From the NCBI GenBank assembly GCA_030620735.1, contig JAUXDV010000023.1, forward strand, positions 1 through 13,472: a DNA stretch of 13,472 nucleotides. The letters are read 5' to 3'. Position 1 is the stretch's first letter; each line of letters starts with the position of its first letter. This DNA is from Gammaproteobacteria bacterium. Lineage in GTDB: Bacteria; Pseudomonadota; Gammaproteobacteria; Chromatiales; Chromatiaceae. Below are positions 1 through 5,736 of the stretch, piece after piece. The position numbers and the translations under genes are program-made. The notes beneath the pieces are model-generated. The model made no database searches, had not been told where the DNA came from, and saw only the letters and a list, made by a program, of their open reading frames with translations.

Positions 1-494
1 TAGCCATCATTGCAACCAAGGGTACCCTTGACTGGGCGTATCCTCCATACATTCTGGCATCGACTGCCGCCGCACTTGGCTATGAGGTTGAAATCTTTTT
101 TACCTTTTATGGTCTTCAGTTGGTGCGCAAGGATCTAGGTGGTCTGAAAGTCAGTCCGCTTGGAAATCCCGGCATGCCGATGAAGATGCCTTTTGGCCCT
201 GACTGGTTCAAGGGCATCAACTGGAATATTCCCAATATTATCCAGGCGGGTATCCCCGGGTATGAGAATGTCGCCACTGCGTTGATGAAACAGACCATTA
301 AAAATAACGGCGTTGCAACGATTCCTGAATTGCGTGAGCTTTGTCTGGAAGCCGAGGTGAAATTCATTGCCTGTCAGATGACAGTTGATCTGTTTGGATT
401 TGAGCACAGTGATTTCATCGATGATATCGAATATGCTGGCGCAGCATCTTTCTTCGATTTTGCCGGTGAGAGTGACATCTGTCTCTATATCTGA
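1..494 (+). CDS. DsrE2-like sulfur-relay protein (DsrE/DsrF/DsrH-like family), 5' end cut off
   Basis: The reading frame is open from the first complete codon at base 3 and gives 163 residues before TGA. It begins AIIATKGTLDWAYPPYILAS, which looks like the first strand and helix of a DsrE2-type fold, so probably only a few N-terminal residues are missing. A TTG at 120 would start a shorter ORF but would delete this conserved part, so I reject it. Visible family features are the FFTFYGL strand, the Met/Pro/Gly-rich segment around GNPGMPMKMPFG, and a cysteine in the FIACQMTVDLFG segment (codon 372-374). That cysteine is the likely sulfur-carrying residue, because DsrE2 proteins act as persulfide carriers with TusA and rhodanese in sulfur oxidisers. 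A second cysteine lies at 342-344. The gene ends just before a strong terminator, so it is the last gene of its transcript. Its upstream partners lie outside the window. The family call is firm; the exact sulfur pathway is inferred. Confidence 0.85.
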   Translation, partial: AIIATKGTLDWAYPPYILASTAAALGYEVEIFFTFYGLQLVRKDLGGLKVSPLGNPGMPMKMPFGPDWFKGINWNIPNIIQAGIPGYENVATALMKQTIKNNGVATIPELRELCLEAEVKFIACQMTVDLFGFEHSDFIDDIEYAGAASFFDFAGESDICLYI

Positions 495-515
495 TTTTTT
501 TCAGCAGACCATCCT

Positions 516-542
516 AAAGCCGCCCTCAAGGGCGGTTTTTTT
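516..542 (+). terminator. Intrinsic terminator after the DsrE2-like gene
   Basis: A GC-rich hairpin pairs CCGCCC (520-525) with GGGCGG (530-535) across a TCAA loop. It is extended by A-T and G-T pairs at the base and followed by a run of seven T (536-542). It starts 22 bases after the stop codon, which is classic Rho-independent architecture. The A-rich left flank is short, so it is mainly a plus-strand terminator. Confidence 0.9.
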
Positions 543-559
543 GTTCTCAATACGCAGTC

Positions 560-598
560 AAGAAGATTGCCGTGTCGCTGAGGCTCCTCGCAATGACC
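560..598. repeat. REP-like dispersed intergenic repeat
   Basis: Read on the minus strand, the segment begins GGTCATTGCGAGGAG and ends near GGCAATCTTCTTG. This closely resembles the CGTCATTGCGAGGAGCGAAGCGAC-type repeat found between genes in many proteobacteria. The inverted arms ATTGC (566-570) and GCAAT (590-594) enclose GAGG and CCTC. Only one copy is seen in the window. It lies between the DsrE2 terminator and the 3' end of the cytochrome b gene, where it may also act as a transcript-end hairpin for the minus strand. The match to the repeat family is from memory. Confidence 0.55.
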
Positions 599-643
599 TG
601 GTGGATGCGCTGTCGCTTTTCCTCCCAATCTTAAAACCACACC

Positions 644-1330
644 CTACGGTTCATTGCTATGCTTCTTTTTGTTCTTCAGGCTGCTCCTCAGTTCATCCAG
701 TGAGACACTCTGCACGTCGCCTGATTGCTGTGCGGTCACGGGTTTTTTGAGAATAAAAATCCGATGGCCGTTGATCATCGCCGAGATGTCAGAGCCGCTT
801 CCTCCGAGATCATGCAGAAATACAGCGAGGATATGAACCACGGTAAAGGTGGTGATGACATAGGCGCCGATGACGTGAACATCATGCAGGTTGATCATTC
901 CAAGGTAGGGAGGGTTTTGCTGCAATGCTCCGCTGAGGATCTGTATCAGCAAAAACAGAAACAGCAGCAGGTAGAGCGGTCCCCACAGCGGATTATGCGC
1001 ATACCAGTTGGGCAGTGGGCTGCGGCCGAGTGAGAAGTAGTATTTCAGAACCGCCGCTGCGCTGCGCAGGCGGTTCATGTCAGGCTCACAATCGCTGATA
1101 TGATCCGTGCCCGCGCCAAAAAAGAGCAGGTAGATGCGTAACAGAAAGGCGGGGATGAGAAATGCGGCAGCCAGGAAGTGATCATCCTGCAGGGTGGATG
1201 CCGGCAGTGGATTGCTCTCCATCCCCCAGCCTGTCGCTATCAGCACCACAACGGCAGCAGCCATCACCCAGTGGGCAATGCGCAAAGCATGGCTCCACAC
1301 AGGAATACGTTGTATGTCATTGTTGCTCAT
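644..1330 (-). CDS. Cytochrome b561-type membrane protein (di-haem cytochrome b family)
   Basis: The 228-residue protein has the arrangement of the prokaryotic b561 / Ni,Fe-hydrogenase-type cytochrome b family. Its N-terminal motif is RIPVWSHALRIAHWVMA with H14 and H20, followed by a first membrane helix ending in TGW. A second helix follows near H51, then an AHNPLWGPLYLLL segment (H113) leading into a third. A last helix pair carries H150, H153 and H167. H20, H51, H153 and H167 are the best candidates for axial haem ligands. Such proteins sit in the inner membrane and pass electrons between quinones and a partner dehydrogenase or soluble cytochrome. The partner is not encoded beside it, so the donor and acceptor are unknown. 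The basic, polar C-terminal tail from about residue 195 is probably cytoplasmic. The ATG at 1330 is supported by GGGAGA nine bases upstream. It is divergent from fnr with a 185-base gap, which suggests but does not prove oxygen- or redox-linked control. Confidence 0.85.
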   Translation of the reverse strand: MSNNDIQRIPVWSHALRIAHWVMAAAVVVLIATGWGMESNPLPASTLQDDHFLAAAFLIPAFLLRIYLLFFGAGTDHISDCEPDMNRLRSAAAVLKYYFSLGRSPLPNWYAHNPLWGPLYLLLFLFLLIQILSGALQQNPPYLGMINLHDVHVIGAYVITTFTVVHILAVFLHDLGGSGSDISAMINGHRIFILKKPVTAQQSGDVQSVSLDELRSSLKNKKKHSNEP

Positions 1331-1515
1331 CGGTAATTGTCTCCCGGAGAGGGTTCTTTATTGTCAATAATATCGCAATCCGGCGGGAGGGATCACAGCG
1401 ATTTTGAGGTGGATTTCCCGGCCGCACCATTGTTGATTGTATTTTTGTCACATTTAGGCAAGAATAGCAGCGGGAAACATAATTTAATCAGTACAAAATA
1501 ATCTGGACAAAAACT

Positions 1516-2286
1516 ATGAGAAAAGAGTCCGGCATAATTTCATTATTAAAAGAACGCGCCAATTGCAAAACATGCAATCTTTCAAATCTGTGTCTGCCAG
1601 TCGGGATTTCCGAAGGGGATGTGGATAAACTGGATTCCATCGTTCATCGAAATACTCCCTACCATCGCGGCGACCTGCTGTATAAGCAGGGTGATCGTTT
1701 CAGGGGGCTCTATGTTGTCAAATCCGGTTCTGTAAAGAGCTATTATGAGGATCGCGAGGGTTTGGAGCACGTCGTTGGTTTTTTTCTGCCCGGTGAAATC
1801 ATCGGGCTGGAAGCGATTCATTCGGGATGTTACAACTGCACGGCAACCGTACTTGAAACGACCTCTGTCTGTGAAGTGCCTTTTGAACAGCTTGAGCAAC
1901 TGACTGAAGAGATTCCGGGATTGCAGCATCAGTTGCTGCGCCTTCTGAGCAAGGAGGTTCACAATGACTGCGGTATGGTTGCGCTGCTGGGAAACAACTC
2001 CGCCGAGCAACGGGTTGCCGCCTTCCTGGTGTCGCTCTCTTCCCGGCATCACAGCAGGGGACTCTCCTCAAGAGAATTCAATCTGAGCATGTCACGGGCT
2101 GAGATTGCAAGTTACCTGGGATTGGCTGTGGAGACAGTGAGCCGTACATTTTCCCGATTCCAAGAGAAAAATTTGCTCATGGTAGAGCGAAAAAATATCC
2201 AGTTACTGGATATCAATGCGCTCTCTGATATCGGTGGGCAGTGTTCCACAGAGTTGCACCAGCGTTCCGGCAGACGCCACGCATAG
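1516..2286 (+). CDS. fnr: FNR-type oxygen-sensing transcription regulator (Crp/Fnr family, Fe-S cluster)
   Basis: The 256-residue protein carries all four residues expected to hold the oxygen-labile [4Fe-4S] cluster: C17, C20 and C26 in NCKTCNLSNLCLP, and C119 in SVCEVPFEQL. These correspond to C20, C23, C29 and C122 of E. coli FNR at a constant offset of minus three. The recognition helix contains E206-TV-S209-R210, matching E209, S212 and R213 of E. coli FNR, so it should bind TTGATNNNNATCAA-type sites. A cNMP-binding-like beta-roll covers about residues 30-145, and a dimer helix and winged helix follow. It probably switches genes for anaerobic or low-oxygen respiration. Two extra cysteines (C105, C108) in a GCYNC segment and a polar C-terminal tail of about 15 residues are unusual compared with E. 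coli FNR. The start ATG has a weak GGA eight bases upstream. Between it and the divergent cytochrome b gene I find only a lone TTGAT half-site at 1433-1437, so autoregulation is not shown. Anr would be an equally valid name. Confidence 0.95.
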   Translation: MRKESGIISLLKERANCKTCNLSNLCLPVGISEGDVDKLDSIVHRNTPYHRGDLLYKQGDRFRGLYVVKSGSVKSYYEDREGLEHVVGFFLPGEIIGLEAIHSGCYNCTATVLETTSVCEVPFEQLEQLTEEIPGLQHQLLRLLSKEVHNDCGMVALLGNNSAEQRVAAFLVSLSSRHHSRGLSSREFNLSMSRAEIASYLGLAVETVSRTFSRFQEKNLLMVERKNIQLLDINALSDIGGQCSTELHQRSGRRHA

Positions 2287-2316
2287 CAGGGTTATGTAAC
2301 TCTTGCTGGAAAGCTT

Positions 2317-2366
2317 CCGCTCCTACGCACGTAATGTATTGATCGTAGGAGCGGTTGTCTGACCGC
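2317..2366. repeat. REP-like double hairpin between convergent genes
   Basis: CCGCTCCTACG (2317-2327) pairs perfectly over 11 bases with CGTAGGAGCGG (2344-2354), with 16 bases between. GCGGT (2351-2355) can instead pair with ACCGC (2362-2366) across six bases, so the two hairpins compete for the same segment. GTAGGAGCGG-type palindromes are common dispersed intergenic elements in Gammaproteobacteria (from memory). The position, just after the fnr stop, suggests transcript-end stabilisation or bidirectional termination. No T-run follows, so it is not a canonical intrinsic terminator. Confidence 0.6.
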
Positions 2367-2370
2367 GAAT

Positions 2371-2393
2371 TGCGTTTGTGCTGATCAAACGCA
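2371..2393 (-). terminator. Hairpin overlapping the stop codon of the DsrC-like gene (possible terminator)
   Basis: TGCGTTTG (2371-2378) and CAAACGCA (2386-2393) form a perfect 8-base stem with a 7-base loop. In the minus-strand transcript, the 5' arm is made of the final Cys and Val codons plus the start of the stop codon. No T-run follows, so function as a terminator is uncertain. The structure itself is plainly present. Confidence 0.45.
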
Positions 2394-2684
2394 GCCGGTC
2401 GGCTTGGGCAGACCACCATATTTTGAAATCGGCTTCATGGGGCCTGTTTGCCACTGCATGTAGAGTTCTTTCTTGTCGATGCCGACATATTTGACAAACT
2501 TGCGAATCGGCGGCACAACATTTTCTGATTCGTAATATTCACGTGCTTTGAAAATCTGCTCCCACATTGCATCGGTGATCTCAAAGTCGTCGGCCTCGGC
2601 CATCGCCTTACCGATTTCAAGTGTCCAGTCATCCATGCTCCGCAAATATCCATCACCATCACGTTCGGGAATTTCAATACTCAT
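2385..2684 (-). CDS. DsrC/TusE-family sulfur-relay protein with a single C-terminal cysteine
   Basis: The 99-residue protein ends in GLPKPTGCV, the hallmark C-terminal arm of DsrC/TusE proteins, with the invariant penultimate cysteine (C98). DsrC proper has a second cysteine eleven residues earlier, in KQAC. Here that position is S87 and the surrounding RYLYxLFPxGPxKQA region is replaced by KELYMQWQTGPMKPISKYG. It therefore cannot form the DsrC intramolecular disulfide or trisulfide, and resembles TusE or the Rsp-type paralogues. A single-cysteine member can accept and pass a persulfide, or may have a regulatory role; which one is not shown. The N-terminal part (GYLRSMDDWTLEIGKAMAE, then MWEQIFKAREYYESENVVPPIRKFVKYVG) fits the family helix-turn pattern. 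The start ATG has AAGG (2692-2695) seven bases upstream. It is transcribed alone, converging on fnr and divergent from the HD-domain gene across 150 A/T-rich bases in which I find no convincing promoter. Confidence 0.85.
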   Translation of the reverse strand: MSIEIPERDGDGYLRSMDDWTLEIGKAMAEADDFEITDAMWEQIFKAREYYESENVVPPIRKFVKYVGIDKKELYMQWQTGPMKPISKYGGLPKPTGCV

Positions 2685-2834
2685 CTTCTTACCTTGTTAA
2701 GTGTGCGTTAAATAGCCTGCCATAATAACCTAGTAAAATGCTAAAGAATAGCTTTTTTTGAAATGAGGTAATATATTGCTTCACTTCTATCTCTGCTACA
2801 ACAGCATCATTCCTATCAGCAAGCGGCAACAATA

Positions 2835-4178
2835 ATGAATGAAATAGTCAAACAAGCAAGAGAGTTTGCAACAGTGGCGCACCAGCGTATCAACCACCGC
2901 CGCAAATACACCAAACAGCCTTACCAGGTTCATCTCAAATCCGTGGCGCATATCGTGGCGTCCGTCACAGACGACGAGGAGATGATCGCCGCCGCCTGGC
3001 TGCATGACACGGTCGAGGATACGGCGGCTACGCACTATGACATCGAACAGCAGTTCGGCAAGGGGGTGCATGACCTTGTCTATGCTCTGACAGATATCAG
3101 TAAACCGGGTGATGGCAACCGTGCAGCGAGGAAAGCTATAGACAGGTCGCACCTGGCCAGGGCTTCGGTGCGTGCGAAAAGCGTCAAGTTGGCCGACCTG
3201 ATCGATAACCTGCGCGACATCTGCAAACATGACGAAAAATTCGCCAAAGTCTATCTGCTGGAGATGTCAATGCTGCTGGAGGTGCTGGGGGAGGGCGACG
3301 AAGCACTGTTGCGCAGGGCAGGTAAGGAGTTATGCCGTTGTTCCAGCAAACTGGGTCTGGATCATCCGCCCGGTTCGATGCTGGTTGATGAGGAGAGAGA
3401 ATCCCCCTGGCACGGTGGTTTTTCCCCGCGTCGTGTGCAGCGTATTTTCAAAGAAGTCTTTACAGCACGTGATGTTGGTGAACTACTGCGCTCTTTTGAT
3501 GCTGAACGGCTTTCATCTGAAATCAAAGAGATAATGCATGAGCAGTCTGTCCCGGTTGCCGGGGTCAGAAAAGATGGCCAGGTTACAGGCTATGTTAGAA
3601 TTGAAGACCTCAGTTCAGGAACATGCGGTCAGCGAGCACGCAGCTTTAGTCATGACCAGATGGTGTATGACGATACATCCCTGATGGATGTTATTCTCAT
3701 TCTGACCCGGCATGACTACTGTTTTCTTGCCATACTCGATGAAGTCGTTGGTGTGATTACCCGTGCGGACATGGAGAAGCCTATCGTCAGAATGTGGTTG
3801 TTTGGCATGATTACCATCATCGAGATAGAGTTTGCCGCCATGATCAACAAAAAATGGCCGCATGAGATTTGGCGTGAACTGTGCTCTGCGGGGCGTCTGA
3901 AAAAAGCCGAAGCGTTGTGTGAAGAACGGCTGCGTATCTCTCAGCAGAGTGATCTGCTCGATTGCCTGCAACTCGGTGACAAGGCAAGAATTCTGTTCAG
4001 TGATGCGGATATACTCAAGCAGATTGGCTTCAACTCAAGATCGGAAGCTGACCGTGCGATAAAAAATGTTGAATCTCTGCGCAATAATCTCGCCCATGGA
4101 CAGAGTATCGTCGCTTATGACTGGCCCTCGATTGTAGGCTTGACGCAGAGTGTTCAACGCATGATGGCAAATATTTAG
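2835..4178 (+). CDS. HD phosphohydrolase (SpoT-type) - CBS pair - HEPN-like fusion protein
   Basis: The 447-residue protein has three parts. Residues 1 to about 150 are an HD metal-phosphohydrolase domain of the RelA/SpoT hydrolase type. Its candidate metal ligands and catalytic residues are H33, H57-D58, E61-D62 and D121 in VKLADLIDN. The H33-to-H57 spacing of 24 equals H53-to-H77 in Rel enzymes. Residues about 228-317 look like a CBS pair (GYVRIEDL near 252, then CFLAILDEVVGVITRADME), a module that usually binds adenine nucleotides. Residues about 318-447 are helical and end in LRNNLAHGQSI, where R416 and H421 form an RX4H motif like that of HEPN domains. There is no synthetase (RelA/SpoT transferase), TGS or ACT domain. 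The likely role is nucleotide-controlled hydrolysis of an alarmone-like or other nucleotide. Whether the HEPN-like part is a ribonuclease is unknown. Ribosome-binding signal is weak. It has its own upstream gap and is followed 46 bases later by the patatin gene. Confidence 0.75.
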   Translation: MNEIVKQAREFATVAHQRINHRRKYTKQPYQVHLKSVAHIVASVTDDEEMIAAAWLHDTVEDTAATHYDIEQQFGKGVHDLVYALTDISKPGDGNRAARKAIDRSHLARASVRAKSVKLADLIDNLRDICKHDEKFAKVYLLEMSMLLEVLGEGDEALLRRAGKELCRCSSKLGLDHPPGSMLVDEERESPWHGGFSPRRVQRIFKEVFTARDVGELLRSFDAERLSSEIKEIMHEQSVPVAGVRKDGQVTGYVRIEDLSSGTCGQRARSFSHDQMVYDDTSLMDVILILTRHDYCFLAILDEVVGVITRADMEKPIVRMWLFGMITIIEIEFAAMINKKWPHEIWRELCSAGRLKKAEALCEERLRISQQSDLLDCLQLGDKARILFSDADILKQIGFNSRSEADRAIKNVESLRNNLAHGQSIVAYDWPSIVGLTQSVQRMMANI

Positions 4179-4198
4179 GAGTTGTCCAGCACAACTCC
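4178..4198 (+). other. Short hairpin immediately after the HD-CBS-HEPN gene
   Basis: GGAGTTGT (4178-4185) pairs perfectly with ACAACTCC (4191-4198) across a CCAGC loop. Its first base is the last base of the TAG stop codon. No T-run follows, so it is probably a weak or Rho-associated end, or an RNA-stability element, and may attenuate read-through into the patatin gene. Confidence 0.5.
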
Positions 4199-4224
4199 AG
4201 CGTCATTCCAACACAGGTATAAAG

Positions 4225-5607
4225 ATGATTATCGCTTTCAGACGACTAATTTTTGCTTTTATGCTTGCTGCTGCAGTTATGCTGATGACAGCTTGCGCCT
4301 CTATTGGGAAAATAGAAAATCAGCCGCTTGCACATATCCCTGACGGTCCGCATGGCTACAGTCTGGAGAAGCATGCTCAGAGTTATGAGAGAGGTGAAAC
4401 CGAACTGGTGCTTGCTTTTTCAGGCGGAGGCACGCGTGCGGCGGCCCTCTCTTATGGTGTTTTAAAAGAGTTGCGTGATACGACGATTCACCGCGGGGGA
4501 CAAAATCAGCGCATGCTGGATGAAGTAGACCGGATCAGTTCCGTCTCGGGAGGAAGCTTTACCGCAGCCTATTACGGGCTCTTTGGCGATCGGATTTTCG
4601 AGGATTTTGAACAGGTTTTTTTGAAGAAGGATGTTCAGGCTGATCTGAAAGACCTGGTGTTGAGCATTACCGGTTTCATCGGGCGGACCATTAAAGCGAC
4701 GAGCCGCACCGAAGAGGCGGTTAGATATTATGATAAGCATATTTTTCGTGGAAAAACCTTTGCCGATCTCGAGAAGTCGAAAGGTCCTCTGATTCTCATC
4801 AATGCTTCGGATCTCAATTCCAGAAGCCAGTTTGTCTTTATCCAGCCGCAGTTTGATGCGCTTTGCTCCGATCTCTCCACCTTCAAGGTTGCCAGGGCTG
4901 TTGCTGCATCATCAGCGGTGCCGATTCTTTTTGATCCGATCCTGCTGCAGAGCAATTCAGATTGCCATGTTTCCAAAGCAGCGTGGTTGCGGGATGCGGA
5001 AGAGCGCGCCAGGCGCAGTGATGACAAACGCCTGGAAGAGTATATAGAGAGTATGAACTACTATGTCGAACATCCGGAGAGACCCTATGTCACGCTGGTC
5101 GATGGCGGCGTGACAGATAACCTGGGGGTGCGCACCCTGCACCGGGTCGCTCAACTCAAGGGGGCCAGCAGGCTTGGCTACAGAGAGCTGGATCGCAAAA
5201 ATCGTGTCAAGCGCTTCGTTATTATTGTTGTCAATGCATCGACCTCTACACCCACAGACATTGGCAAAACCAGACAATTGCCGTCAATTGGCAACAGCTT
5301 CAATGCGCTGACTGACATGCAACTGCATCTCTACAACACTGAAACCAATGAGCTTCTGAAAAGTGAGTTAAAAAAATGGGCGAAACTGGTTTCGCCGCCA
5401 GGCCGTACAATCGTGCCCTATTATATCGAGCTGGATTTTACATCCCTGACAGATCCCGCCGAGATTACTTTTTTCAACAACATTCCCACCAGTTTTTCAC
5501 TTGAAGCCGAGCAGGTTGATCGTCTCATTGAATTGGCCGGGCGTTTGATGCGTGATCATCCCAAGTATCAAAAATTGCTCAGGGATATAGGTGCAAGCAA
5601 GCGATAA
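4225..5607 (+). CDS. Patatin-family phospholipase, predicted lipoprotein
   Basis: The 460-residue protein begins with a basic then hydrophobic signal sequence ending MLMTAC, so C24 is the probable lipidated cysteine. The residue after it is Ala, not Asp, which favours sorting to the outer membrane. Met at lipobox position -3 is slightly off consensus. The patatin core is clear. The oxyanion-hole glycines are in FSGGGTRAA (G67-G69, R71), the nucleophile is S108 in ISSVSGGSF, and the partner Asp is D293 in VDGGVTDNLG, giving the Ser-Asp dyad. The first Gly of GxSxG is replaced by Ser, as happens in related patatins (ISAVSGGS type). It should hydrolyse acyl chains from membrane phospholipids, releasing fatty acid and lysophospholipid. 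Length is longer than a minimal patatin domain; the final 150 residues have no motif I recognise. A start-proximal AGG lies about seven bases before ATG. The LplT-Aas fusion downstream suggests a deacylation-reacylation pair. Confidence 0.88.
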   Translation: MIIAFRRLIFAFMLAAAVMLMTACASIGKIENQPLAHIPDGPHGYSLEKHAQSYERGETELVLAFSGGGTRAAALSYGVLKELRDTTIHRGGQNQRMLDEVDRISSVSGGSFTAAYYGLFGDRIFEDFEQVFLKKDVQADLKDLVLSITGFIGRTIKATSRTEEAVRYYDKHIFRGKTFADLEKSKGPLILINASDLNSRSQFVFIQPQFDALCSDLSTFKVARAVAASSAVPILFDPILLQSNSDCHVSKAAWLRDAEERARRSDDKRLEEYIESMNYYVEHPERPYVTLVDGGVTDNLGVRTLHRVAQLKGASRLGYRELDRKNRVKRFVIIVVNASTSTPTDIGKTRQLPSIGNSFNALTDMQLHLYNTETNELLKSELKKWAKLVSPPGRTIVPYYIELDFTSLTDPAEITFFNNIPTSFSLEAEQVDRLIELAGRLMRDHPKYQKLLRDIGASKR

Positions 5608-5654
5608 CGTTTTAATCACTCTGTGCATCATTTGAGTCTGTCAATGCGTAGTCA

Positions 5655-5708
5655 GCAATAAGCGCAGCGCATTGCGCCGCATGGGAAGATGTAATGCAAA
5701 GCGCAGCG
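5655..5708. repeat. Intergenic hairpin/direct-repeat element (GCGCAGCG type)
   Basis: AGCGCAGCG occurs at 5661-5669 and again at 5700-5708. A hairpin is formed by GCAAT (5655-5659) with ATTGC (5671-5675) around GCG/CGC, with an AA bulge. The sequence resembles the AAGCGCAGCGCATTGCGCC-type dispersed repeats of many Gammaproteobacteria (from memory). It separates the patatin gene from the LplT-Aas fusion, so it may partly uncouple their expression. Confidence 0.45.
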
Positions 5709-5736
5709 TAACCTAATATCCTTTCAGGATACAACT

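Noticed and set aside
120..494. TTG at 120 as the start of a 124-residue protein
   Set aside because: The same frame is open to base 3 and the upstream residues look like the conserved N-terminal part of a DsrE2-like fold.
385..750. 121-residue plus-strand frame spanning the DsrE2 end and downstream
   Set aside because: It runs through the terminator hairpin and the repeat, and overlaps both the DsrE2 gene and the cytochrome b gene; no domain is seen.
1433..1450. Possible FNR site starting TTGAT in the cytochrome b / fnr gap
   Set aside because: Only one half-site is present; the second half (ATCAA) is absent at the required spacing.
2685..2834. Sigma-70 promoters in the divergent gap (TAATAT, ATAATA-like boxes)
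   Set aside because: Several A/T-rich -10-like strings occur, but none has a fair -35 box at 16-18 bases, so I cannot choose one.
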